Shown here: piece by piece, positions 52,802 to 62,889 of the stretch | Layout of the letters: every line of letters starts with the position of its first letter | Numbering within the stretch: position 1 is the stretch's first letter | NCBI RefSeq assembly: GCF_964340395.1 | Contig: NC_135558.1 | Location: 23,322,064-23,386,063 of the forward strand | Direction of reading: 5' to 3' | Origin: Glandiceps talaboti | Taxonomy: Eukaryota; Hemichordata; Enteropneusta; Spengelidae | DNA: 64,000 bases | Notes under the pieces: model-generated | Databases searched by the model: none | What the model saw: the letters and a program-made list of their open reading frames with translations, nothing else | What the model was told of the DNA's origin: nothing | Program-made: the position numbers and the translations under genes

Positions 52802-53880
52802 CTAGGTGGTGGGTGTCTCTGTATGACCTGTTAATGTGATATTCTGGCTAATGCTAAGTGGACCTAGAGTGGCTAGATCCTCAGCATGGTCAGACATATC
52901 CCGCAGATGATAGCTAATAAACGAATTAGGAGATCTCCACGTGCCTGCTTGTAAAATGTCAGCCACAGGTATGCCTGATCTGAGGGCCCATGAAGCAGCA
53001 ATAGCTCTTACTTCATGAGCTGTGACTCTGTGAGGAGATAAATGATCCTGTTGGGCTTCTACGTATGCCCACTTGACAGTATCAACAATCCATTTAGAAA
53101 TATCTGCTGGGGAGCAGTCATCTTTAACTGAAGGGGAAACAGGATGAACAGCCGTGTCCTACCCTTCCTAAATGACTTAGATCGGTCTAAATACCAGCAA
53201 GGTGCTCTTACTGGACATAGAGTCCATTCTACTTTGTCTCGCCCAACAAAGTCATCCAATGACTTGATCATAATCGGATTAGGCACTGACCCCAAAACCT
53301 GGTTCTTGGCCAGAAATCGTGGCACAGTATGCATTATTGCTGCTGTCTGAGAGAGATTAAAATGACCCTCACTAATACAGAGGGCATGGATTGCACTACG
53401 CTTCTCTCAGATGCCAAGGCAACAAGAAAAGCTGTTTTGAGAGTAAGTGCTTTCAGTGACACAGAACCCATTAGCTCGAAAGGGGGTTCCTGTAACGCTC
53501 GTAAAACCAGTGGCAGACTCCACTGTGGAACTGTTTGTCTAGAGGGAGGACGCTTAAGAAGGAAGTGGCGAATCATGTTGGAGAAGATTTTGTCCTGTCC
53601 AAAATCGTCTCCTCCAATACTTTTAATGGTGGCTGCAATGGCTAACCGATATACTTTAATAGTATTGGGAGAGTACTTTTTTGTGACAAAAAGAAAAAGA
53701 AGGAAGTCGGCTAACTGCCTGTTAGTGACTTTGACAGGACTAATCTGTTTTCTGTCACACCAACTACAGAAGAATTGCCATTTCTCATTGTATGTAGCCA
53801 GTGTACTGGGTCTCTGAGGTCTGGCAATAATGGCTGCAGACTCTCTAGAAAAGCCTTTCTCCCTGAGGGATTGTTCGACA
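52802..53880 (-). pseudogene. DIRS tyrosine recombinase, frameshifted
   Basis: Starts around SLREKGFSRESAAIIARPQR, then STLATYNEKWQFFCSWC (core-binding domain), VTNRQLADFLLFL, and SPNTIKVYRLAIAATIKSIG. The frame then shifts near 53400 at the LASE.RSAIHAL segment that carries the first catalytic Arg. It continues TVPRFLAKNQVLGSVPNPI, shifts again near 53140 (RLFIPVSPS), and ends HRVTAHEVRAIAASW...GTWRSPNSFISYHLRD with a stop at 52802. The R, HxxR, W and Tyr positions of the recombinase tetrad are recognisable once the shifts are allowed for. At least two single-base losses make it inactive. Confidence 0.85.
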
Positions 53881-54969
53881 ACTGAAACATGTGAAGATGG
53901 AACATCTCTGGGTTCGGGTGAATGATGTTCCTGTCCTGTGTCATTAGATCCTCTCTCAGTGGGATTTTGAGAGGAGAAGTTATCAACAGATTGAGAATGG
54001 TTGGGAACCATGCTTTGGTGGGCCAAAGAGGTGCCACTAGAAAAATCATTGGCCCCACTTCCTGGATTTTCCTGAGAACTCTGGGCAGCAGAATGACTGG
54101 TGGAAAGGCATATGCTATTATCCCCTCCCATGACATGGAGAGAGCATCCACTGCCACTGCCATTGCCCTTGGATCTGGTACTGGGGATACATACAATGGT
54201 AGTTTCCTGTTCTTGTGTGTGGCAAAGAGATCCATTGATGGGCGACCTCAACAATGGAAAATCTGATCTACTACACTCTGTGGTAGTTCCCATTCGGTTT
54301 GTCGTATCCGACACTGATGGGACAGTGCATCGGCTATCCCATTCAGCCTGCCTGGTAGGTGTCTGGCTATTAGCGTAATCTTTTTGTCCTGACACCATAG
54401 CATTAGATCCCACAACAGATAACATAGAGTTGGGGAGACTGTCCCCCCCCCCCCCAATTTGTTTATGTAAGCAACTACTGTTGTGTTGTCTGAGTGTACT
54501 AATATACAATGCCCCCTTACCAGAAACTCTAATTTCTGGAGGGCCAGGAACACTGCTTTCAGCTCTAGACAGTTTATGTGGTGACAGCATTCGTTCAAAT
54601 TCCACTGACCTGCTGTCATATGACCTCCCACATGCGCCCCCCCCCCCCATCCCTCATTTGACGCATCGGTGAATAAGGAGATGTCGGGGTTGGGGGTATG
54701 AGTGATCTCCCCCTCACTAAATTCGCCGTGTTCAGCCACCAGTTGAGATGAAGCTGAAGAGAGGGATGAATAGGGATGGAAGTCTGCAATGGCTGACTGG
54801 ATGGGCGCCAAAGCGCTAATAGGTACAACTGGATCAGGTGCGCTCTTAGTCGTGCCCAAGGGGTTATGTCTATAAATGAATTCATCATCCCCAGGAGAGA
54901 TAACAGCCTCCTTGCTACTATTGAGCGTTGCAGAATGATGATTGTCAGGGGGAGCTGTTTTCCACCCAT
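53711..54969 (-). pseudogene. DIRS reverse transcriptase tail and RNase H
   Basis: The upstream part reads ARRLLSLLGMMNSFIDITPW and LHLNWWL, the thumb/connection region after the RT core. The next frame reads ISLFTDASNEGWG, CLELKAVFLALQ, HSDNTTVVAYINKLG and GIADALSHQC, so all four acidic RNase H residues (D, E, D, D) are present. It then continues as DLFATHKNRKLPLYVSPVPD. Two poly(G) stretches (54442-54456, 54638-54650) expand Gly codons inside the RNase H domain, and frame changes occur between the three parts. The RT catalytic core is missing. Confidence 0.85.
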
Positions 54970-54975
54970 TGAATA

Positions 54976-55955
54976 GTTATGTCAACAAAGGACGCTGATA
55001 ACAGCCTTCACTTTATGTAACAACACGGCTTCACTAGGACGTAAACAATGCGCTGGATGGTCCATGTTGCGGTACAAGACAGCAAGGCATAGTCAGAAGA
55101 CAAACACTAAACTTGTATGGTGGATATTTAAACACAGGTATACTATTACATATAATGTGTACTAGCCATGACTACATTTGTCTGTGAAATTTACATCGGA
55201 AAAAAACCTTATAAAGCAGTGTCATTCAGTCTCTGTGGTTGACCACACCTTCCTCACTCATTCACTACCAGAGGAACTATCGTTACTGCTAGCGGTCGGT
55301 TAGAATGAATTTGGCTAAGTCCCACTATCAGATAGATGTTAATGCTGAGTGTATTGCTCTACGCTTGAGGAATCTGACAAATATTCAATGTCGGGTTCTG
55401 GCGAAAACGGGTTGTGAAGTTGACCTTCTGGTTCGACCATAATGGCTTTGCATGCAAAGATACACTGACAAGCGTGTTTGTGTCCCTGCAGTGACGTCAC
55501 AAAGTTCCAAACTCTGTCCTATCCATATGCAAATGAGAGGCACTTACCTGAAGGTGCTCTGTGGCTGAGCCGAGAGTGCCTCATTTTTCGCGCAATTTCT
55601 CGTGTTAGAATTATATTGTACTAACCTCTGCTACATGGGCTAGAGGCTTCAAAGCATTGCACTGTTGCATGTAGTGGCTAGGGAAGATATAATGGTGTCC
55701 TCTGAACTCACTTGTCGTGCATTACCACATCGGCAATTTTGACATGGCGAATTTGCCATCAATATTGATCATACAAAATCAAAACTCCATAAATGAAGCA
55801 CAAAGTACTTTTCCTTTCAAAATGAGGTAATTTTAGAATGAGTATTATCGTTTTTATTGACAACATACACACACTTTCAGGCTCGGCAACTTCATGCTCT
55901 GTCGACCGAGAGCATCTATTGGAATGAACCATTCTGTAGAAGGGGTGCAGAATTT
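54976..55955 (-). other. Intron sequence beyond the DIRS fragment, unassigned
   Basis: More GC- and CpG-containing than its surroundings. It has TATTTAAACAC (55125), TTATAAAGCAGTG (55209) and a perfect CRE-like TGACGTCA (55492-55499) on +. No coding similarity is recognised. It may be the remains of another element or of a promoter. Confidence 0.4.
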
Positions 55956-55959
55956 GGAT

Positions 55960-56565
55960 TTGAAGTTTACAACCCTGTTTCGAACAAACACTTGTCATTT
56001 GGGTGCACAATGCATAGAATGAAGACTACAGCACATATTACATTGCTTGTTTGACATCAATGGTGTCTTTTGAAAAGTGGCAGTTTACTTAAAGTCTCAT
56101 GGACTGATTTCCAATATGGCGTCGGCCATAATGCTCATTAACATATTCATTTTTTTTAAAATTACAAAACAAATTCATCGAAAAAAGAAAAGCAGATGTG
56201 CTGACTTGAAATTAACAAATCTGAATAAGCTACCCTCTGCGCATCAACACACCAGATATCAAAGCAATCTGACAAGTAGTATTTGAGGAGATGATGAAAA
56301 TAACATTTTTGAAAAAAAATCATAAAAAATTGAAAATAGAACAGATCAACTTGGCATGAACAAATCTGAATAGCCTCCCCCAAGGAACATGTACACCAAA
56401 TATCAAAGTATTCGGAGAAGATGATGAAAATAAAAAAAGTTGACGGACGAACCATGATCACTTACTTATACCAACCTATATCTATACCAACATATACGTA
56501 AAGCTACACTGTCAGCTTTCGCTTTCGCTGACAGTGTAGCTAAAAAATTGACAGACAGACGATGA
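55960..56565 (+). repeat. Dispersed repeat family E, copy 2
   Basis: Parallel to 49820-50100, with two extra diverged modules (AACAAATCTGAATAGC, CACCAAATATCAAAG) and a CAGACAGACGATGACACAG tail. It contains the hairpin at 56502. Confidence 0.78.
56502..56541. repeat. Perfect hairpin, 15-bp arms
   Basis: AGCTACACTGTCAGC and its exact reverse complement are separated by the 10-base loop TTTCGCTTTC. It sits near the end of a family E element. Confidence 0.95.
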
Positions 56566-56655
56566 CACAGAATCAATCTAACCCTTAAGCTCCGTTCAGT
56601 TTTCGCTATTTCTTTGTATATTATACAAATCAGTGTATTAAAATGGGTGACTTAC

Positions 56656-56754
56656 TTGGTCTGTGGTTCTCTTTTATACCGTAAAGTCATTGCTTTGTGA
56701 GGTGGTTTATATGGTTTCTCACAGACTGGTTCTATGATACAAGACAGTTGATAA
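56656..56754 (-). CDS. RALGDS: RALGDS/RGL family exon, end of RasGEF region
   Basis: 99-bp exon with acceptor TTTACAG and donor GTAAGT. Its first base completes a Ser codon. It encodes YQLSCIIEPVCEKPYKPPHK and AMTLRYKREPQT, then two bases of an Asn codon. RalGDS has YNLSCELEPPSESASNTLRT at this place, the last helix of the RasGEF domain and start of the linker. Phases agree with both neighbours. Confidence 0.92.
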
Positions 56755-56853
56755 CTGTAAAGATATCAAATCAAAGGTTAACAAGATAAAATGTGAACAG
56801 GGAAGGGAGGAATGGATAAAACAAATACACAGGCTAAATGCTACAGACTCAAA

Positions 56854-57355
56854 AACAATACCTGTACTAAGTACTAATGTCAGTGTCTACCAATCAACAA
56901 TACCTGTACTAAGTTCTAATGTCAGTGTCTACCAACCAACAATACCTGTACTAAGTTCTAATGTCAGTGTCTACCAACCAACAATACCTATACTAAGTTC
57001 TAATGTCAGTGTCTACCAACCAACAATACCTATACTAAGTTCTAATGTCAGTGTCTACCAACCAACAATACCTATACTAAGTTCTAATGTCAGTGTCTAC
57101 CAGCCAACAATACCTATACTAAGTTCTAATGTCAGTGTCTACCAACCAACAATACCTATACTAAGTACTAATGTCAGTGTCTACCAACCAACAATACCTA
57201 TACTAAGTTCTAATGTCAGTGTCTACCAGCCAACAATACCTATACTAAGTTCTAATGTCAGTGTCTACCAGCCAACAATACCTATACTAAGTACTAATGT
57301 CAGTGTCTACCAACCAACAATACACGTACTACTGAGTACTAATGTCAGTGTCTAC
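56854..57355. repeat. 42-bp minisatellite array
   Basis: About 12 copies of AACAATACCTATACTAAGTT plus CTAATGTCAGTGTCTACCAACC. It lies 100 bp upstream (on the transcript) of the acceptor of the 56656 exon. Confidence 0.96.
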
Positions 57356-57546
57356 ATGCACTAAGTGCTAATGTATGCTGGCTTGCTTACACAACCTAGC
57401 CAGGTCATTGTGTTTATTCCTACATTTTGCATCATTTTGAAGTCAAAATATTGTTCAGTTATTTGTACTAAAAAAATGTCTTGCAGGCCCTTACCTAATT
57501 GTTGATGCCATTTAAATGAGAAAGCTTAAACAAAGATTACTTCTTT

Positions 57547-58488
57547 ACCTCATTGATACTATCTGCTACTGGTAATATCTGGTGGGGAAGGAGGGGTGGG
57601 GAAGGGGTCTATACTATCTGTTACTAGTAATATTTGGTGGTAAAGGAGGGGTGGGGAAGGGGTCTATACTATCTGCTACTAGTAATTTTTGATGGGGAAG
57701 GAGGGGTGGGGAAGGGGTCTATACTATCTGCTACTGGTAATATCTGGTGGGGAAGGAGGGGTGGGGAAGGGGTCTATACTATCTGCTACTGGTAATATCT
57801 GGTGGGGAAGGAGGGGTGGGGAAGGGGTCTATACTATCTGTTACTAGTAATATTTGGTGGTAAAGGAGGGGTGGGGAAGGGGTCTATACTATCTGCTACT
57901 GGTAATATCTGGTGGGGAAGGAGGGGTGGGGAAGGGGTCTATACTATCTGCTACTGGTAATATCTGGTGGGGAAGGAGGGGTGGGGAAGGGGTCTATACT
58001 ATCTGTTACTAGTAATATTTGGTGGTAAAGGAGGGGTGGGGAAGGGGTCTATACTATCTGCTACTAGTAATTTTTGATGGGGAAGGAGGGGTGGGGAAGG
58101 GGGTCTATACTATCTGCTACTAGTAATATTTGGTAGGGGAGGAGGGGTGGGGAAGGGGTCTATACTATCTGCTACTGGTAATATCTGGTGGGGAAGGAGG
58201 GGTGGGGAAGGGGTCTATACTATCTGCTACTAGTAATATTTGGTGGGGGAGGAGGGGTGGGGAAGGGGTCTATACTATCTGCTACTGGTAATATCTGGTG
58301 GGGGAGGGGTGGGGATGGGGTCTATACTATCTGCTACTGGTAATATTTGGTGGGGAAGGAGGGGTGGGGAAGGGGTCTATACTATCTGCTACTAGTAATT
58401 TTTGATTGGGAAGGAGGGGTGGGGAAGGGGGTCTATACTATCTGCTACTAGTAATATTTGGTGGGGGAGGAGGGGTGGGGAAGGGGTG
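57547..58488. repeat. 55-bp G-rich minisatellite array (G-quadruplex-forming)
   Basis: About 17 copies of TCTATACTATCTGCTACTGG plus TAATATCTGGTGGGGAAGGA and GGGGTGGGGAAGGGG. Each unit holds four or five G runs of 4 with loops of 1-5 bases on the + strand, a strong G-quadruplex pattern. The array starts ten bases beyond the 5' splice site of the RALGDS exon at 58499, so the nascent RNA is C-rich and the template DNA strand is G-rich. Confidence 0.97.
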
Positions 58489-58498
58489 TAAGTCTTAC

Positions 58499-58620
58499 CT
58501 CCTATCATCAGACTGTATCTTAATGCCATCAAACCATTCCTGGAACCCACTGTCTGGATCAATATTGTATGTTTGTGCAGCTTTCTGGAGAAGTTTAATT
58601 TGGGCAAGTAATTCAAACTC
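58499..58620 (-). CDS. RALGDS: RALGDS/RGL family exon, RasGEF domain
   Basis: 122-bp exon, acceptor CATTTTCAG, donor GTAAGA, starting in phase 0. It encodes EFELLAQIKLLQKAAQTYNI and DPDSGFQEWFDGIKIQSDDR. Human RalGDS has EFEVIAQIKLLQSACNNYSI then APDEQFGAWF, a close match in the CDC25-homology (RasGEF) domain. It ends two bases into a Ser codon completed by the 56656 exon. Confidence 0.96.
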
Positions 58621-58680
58621 CTGAAAATGAAAAAGAAACAAATATTGAACTCAATCTGTTTTTTTTTTTGTTCGACAAAT

Positions 58681-58795
<115 letters not shown>

Positions 58796-59144
58796 CGAAT
58801 TTATAATGCACCTTTCCTCCTGAGAGCTCTAGGCACTCACAAATCAGACGTCAATGTAAACACATTAATGAGATACCATGCAAGTTATAGTGAAAAGTCA
58901 TAAAAAAAAAGCACTAAGTGTGTTGGAGCACATTGATAACACCTAAATTTGTAGTAGACATCATTACAAACTATCATATCTATTTGCCAAATATTTTCTC
59001 AGCCTAAATTAATTTATGTTTTTGCCAAAATTATAATTTATCACTTAGTAGGAACATTCCTAAATACTGAACCAATCTGTCAAATATTTCCTCTTTTAGA
59101 TTGTAGTTCCACCTAATTTTACAATTTTTAGCACATCTCAACTG

Positions 59145-59181
59145 ATAAGGTTCAGTGGTGCTATAGGTATCGCTAAGTGTC

Positions 59182-59259
<78 letters not shown>

Positions 59260-59412
59260 CAACTTTGAGTCAAAACTGTTGGACCGATTGCCATATTTGG
59301 TGGGTGTATTACCTTGGGTGTCTAGTTGGGAAATTGTTCAAATTAAAATGATCTTACCATCGGTGTGTGATTTGGGTAAAAAAATGTGATTTTTGGTCAA
59401 AAAACTTAAACT
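59145..59412 (+). repeat. Family A head with (TG)n, interrupted by family D
   Basis: TTCAGTGGTGCTATAGGTAT, a TG tract (59183-59258), then ACTTTGAGTCAAAACTGTTG to AAAAAACTTAAACTCA. The family A sequence picks up again at about 60535 (AAACTACTGGGTAAAT), so a family D element is nested here. Confidence 0.8.
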
Positions 59413-60534
59413 CAACCAGATTTAAACTGAATGCCTCCCGTACGCTGATTGCTCATTAAAACTACAAAAAAAAACTATGGTAACAGGTTTTTTGGGACAA
59501 GTGTGTGCTGTCTTGGGTTAATGTATGTGCCAAATTATATGGAATTTGAAAAGTGCATGACTGCTTAATTACTGAATAACATTCGTTATTCAAATTACTC
59601 ATTAGAGGTAAAAATTGTGTCAACAACGTTTTAGCACAGATGCGTATTATTACAGTTGATATATGTACCGTATTATATGAAATTTGAAGCTTGCAAATTT
59701 AAGATATAGCCAAGTTACCTACGATCATTAATTATGCAAATTCTTCATTAAAACTGTAAACTATATCAACAAAGTTTTTATAGGACATTTGCACTCTGTG
59801 ATATTTAACATAAGTACTGAATTATATTGAAATTGAAGTATGTATTAAGAAATGGCCTAATTACCGAAAATAATTAATTATGCAAATTATTCCTTAACAC
59901 TGTAACAGTGTAAGGTACATCAACAAACTTTATAGCACATATGTGATTGTTATTGTTAATGTATCTACTGAATTATATTGAAATTGAAGTATGTATTAAG
60001 AAATGGCCTAATTACCGAAAATAATTAATTATGCAAATTATTCATTAACACTGTAAGGTACAAAAATTATACGACATATGCATTTTCTAATGGTTAATGC
60101 ATGTACTAAATTATATTGAAATTGAAGTATGCATTCTTAAGATATAGCCTAATTACCAAAAATAATTAATTATGCAAATTATTCCTTACCGCTGTAAGGT
60201 ACATCAATAAATTTTATAGGACAAATGTATGTTGTTATGTTTAACGAATATACTAAATTATATTGAAATTGAAGTATGCAGTCTTAAGATATTGCTTAAT
60301 TAGTTGATTTCATTGATATGCAAATTTCCCTAATTAACATGAACAGATCTAGCTCAAAAACTAATCGGATCTAGCCATTATCCCAAACACTACATGTACC
60401 AAATTTCAGTACAAATGAGCCAGCTGTTTTTAAGAAAATGATGACTGACACACACACACACACACACAGACAGATGGACAGACAGACAGACAGACATCCC
60501 CTTTTAATACGTCCCGTACCCTTATGGGAGGTAA
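59413..60534 (+). repeat. Family D element, nested in family A
   Basis: Begins ACCAGATTTAAACTGAATGC / CTCCCGTACG. It contains about six modules of 115-130 bp (TATGCAAATTATTC, AAATTATATTGAAATTGAAG) and a (CA)n(CAGA)n tract at 60447-60495. It ends CCCGTACCCTTATGGGAGG. The ends share CCTCCC/GGGAGG as a short inverted motif. Confidence 0.72.
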
Positions 60535-60830
60535 AAACTACTGGGTAAATAGGTCTGAAATTTGGTGGGAATATTCTTAAGGGTGTTTAGATTAAGAATT
60601 GTTCACAACATGATGATCCCATCAGTGATATGCAATTAAGGGCTAAAAATGTGTGTTTTTGGTCAAAAAGCTTTAATTCCAAAACTACTCAGCAGATTAG
60701 GCTGAAATTTAATGAGGATTCATCTGGGGGTGAATAGATGAAGAAATATTAAGCATATAATGATCATAAGTGATACGCAAATTAGGTGTGAAAATGCAAA
60801 CCTTATATCTCAACCAGATTTAAACTGAAT
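60535..60830 (+). repeat. Family A continuation and second family D end
   Basis: Family A modules (TTTTGGTCAAAAAGCTTTAA, GAAGAAATATTAAGCATATA), then at 60814 a second CCAGATTTAAACTGAATGC end, here followed by TTTCCGTAAGGGC. Confidence 0.7.
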
Positions 60831-60845
60831 GCTTTCCGTAAGGGC

Positions 60846-61440
60846 AAAGTTTTGAGATTGTCGTTCCTACAGACAATTGTTTGAATACAACAGAACATAT
60901 GCAATAAGTTATTTTTTCTCATTGATTGCTATTTGCCTATTGCTGTTAGTGATCTCCTGGCCAAGCACAACATGTAATGTGAAGCTTTATAGAACATTGT
61001 AGCATAGCACTCAATGTAGAAAGAGTTTTAAAGGCCAAAAAAAAAGAAAATTGTTTCTGGTCAGCGTCCATCACTTAAGTACCCCCCTTCCCATGTTAAT
61101 TTTTTTTGTCATGTTTGTCCAGCCAATTCAGTCTGCAGATGAAAGGGAAAACACAAAAGTAACTCTCCCTACATTAATTGCCACCAGTGAAGATAACTGC
61201 AAAACTAATCATGAACTAGCCCATGACATCTGCCCCACATACACACTTGCTGTAAAGTACTAAATAAAAAGAACAGTAACTGCAATGATAAGTAGATTGA
61301 TTAACATTTGTTGAGAATGTAAAAAACAAATCACATCATCGCACCACTTTAGACAACATTTTCTGACGAGAAACTATTTTTTTTCCTTTTTAGGGGCCTA
61401 CCAATATATGCCAATAACTTATTAAAACTAAAAGCTTCAT
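60846..61440 (-). other. RALGDS intron, unique part
   Basis: AT-rich sequence with no recognised exon or repeat. Confidence 0.5.
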
Positions 61441-61459
61441 TAGTAATATTTTCAGACAG

Positions 61460-61735
61460 GTGTGCTATGGTATCGCAAATGTATGTACCAAGTTATAATG
61501 AATTTGAAGCGTGCATTCTTGCGATATAGCCTAATTACCAAAAACCATTAATTACGTAAATTGCTCATTAATATTCATGGAATGTTTACCAAAACCTAAT
61601 CAGTTCTTGCCATTACCCTACGGAACATGTATACAAAATTTCGTTTGAATTGAGCCAGCCGTTTTGGCAAAAATGATGACACAGACACACAGACAGACAC
61701 ACACACACACACACAGACAGACACACACACAGACA
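61460..61735 (+). repeat. Family D fragment with (CA)/(CAGA) tail
   Basis: TGTACCAAGTTATAATGAAT, GATATAGCCTAATTACC, then the AC and AGAC tract at 61680-61735. Confidence 0.7.
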
Positions 61736-61739
61736 CAAA

Positions 61740-62062
61740 ACAGGGATTAATAGACAATTGAATAAACAATCAAAAATATGTGTAAATTTGCCTAGCAACA
61801 AGACAACGCCCATAGCAACAGCCAAATAATCACATATATTGCAAAAGATAACAGGAATTGAAAGACAAATGAATAAACATTCAAAATATGTATGCAAATC
61901 TGCCTAGCAACAAGACCATGCCAATAGCAACAGCCAAATGATCACATATATTGCAAAGATAATATCAGGAATGCATACACAAGTGAACAAAAACATTAAA
62001 AAATGTATGCAAATATATCTAGTAACATGACCATGCCCATAGCCAAAGCCAAATGATCGTGT
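61740..62062 (+). repeat. Family A fragment
   Basis: Three consecutive modules of about 120 bp with GCCTAGCAACAAGACAACGC and ATTGCAAAGATAAT. Confidence 0.75.
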
Positions 62063-62065
62063 ATA

Positions 62066-62572
<507 letters not shown>

Positions 62573-62754
62573 ATCTAAAAATCTGTGCTGCTTAAGACAG
62601 TTTGAATTTCCTGCAAATGAATATATTACCCATAATCCTTTTAAATACTGGACTTCTGTGTTTAGGAATTCCATACATACCCAAAGCCGATAGCAGTGCA
62701 CTCTTTCAAAGTTCAACTAATATATAATTATAATGTTTGATTGCTTAGACTCAC

Positions 62755-62874
62755 CTTTCTTTTCTTGTTAAAATTGACATAGCCATTTTCTAGGATATCT
62801 GGGAAAGCACTGTGGATCATCATAAGATCTGTCAAAAATGTGCCTAAGTATGGTACAGTGCCATGGACTGTACT
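62755..62874 (-). CDS. RALGDS: RALGDS/RGL family exon, RasGEF domain core
   Basis: 120-bp exon, phase 0 at both ends, acceptor TTAAACAG, donor GTGAGT. It encodes [20 protein letters not shown] and [20 protein letters not shown]. Human RalGDS has [20 protein letters not shown] then [19 protein letters not shown] is a hallmark of the RalGEF catalytic domain. This is the most 5' exon found in the window. The N-terminal REM region and the rest of the RasGEF domain should lie beyond 64000. Confidence 0.96.
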
Positions 62875-62889
62875 CTGTTTAACACAAAA

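Larger units (their letters stand above)
52465..54975 (-). mobile_element. DIRS-type tyrosine-recombinase retrotransposon, 5'-truncated and degenerate
   Basis: On the - strand the order is: end of a reverse transcriptase, RNase H, a conserved connection domain, then a tyrosine recombinase, the order of DIRS1-like elements. Motifs seen include FTDASNEGWG, HSDNTTVVAYIN, KLPLYVSPVPDP, LSMSWEG..AYAFPP and a recombinase with HEVR and SYHL. The reverse transcriptase core is absent, so the 5' side is truncated near 54975. Single-base frameshifts disrupt the recombinase. The 3' side carries an inverted/direct repeat cluster (52466-52790) as expected for DIRS ends. It lies in a RALGDS intron, on the same strand as the gene. 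Inactive. Confidence 0.88.

Noticed and set aside
53329-54672. + strand frames of 60-160 codons over the DIRS region.
   Set aside because: The conserved RNase H and recombinase motifs are all on the - strand. The + frames are shadows.
56502-56541. A microRNA precursor at the 56502 hairpin.
   Set aside because: The stem is only 15 bp, too short for a typical animal pre-miRNA, and it lies in a dispersed repeat.
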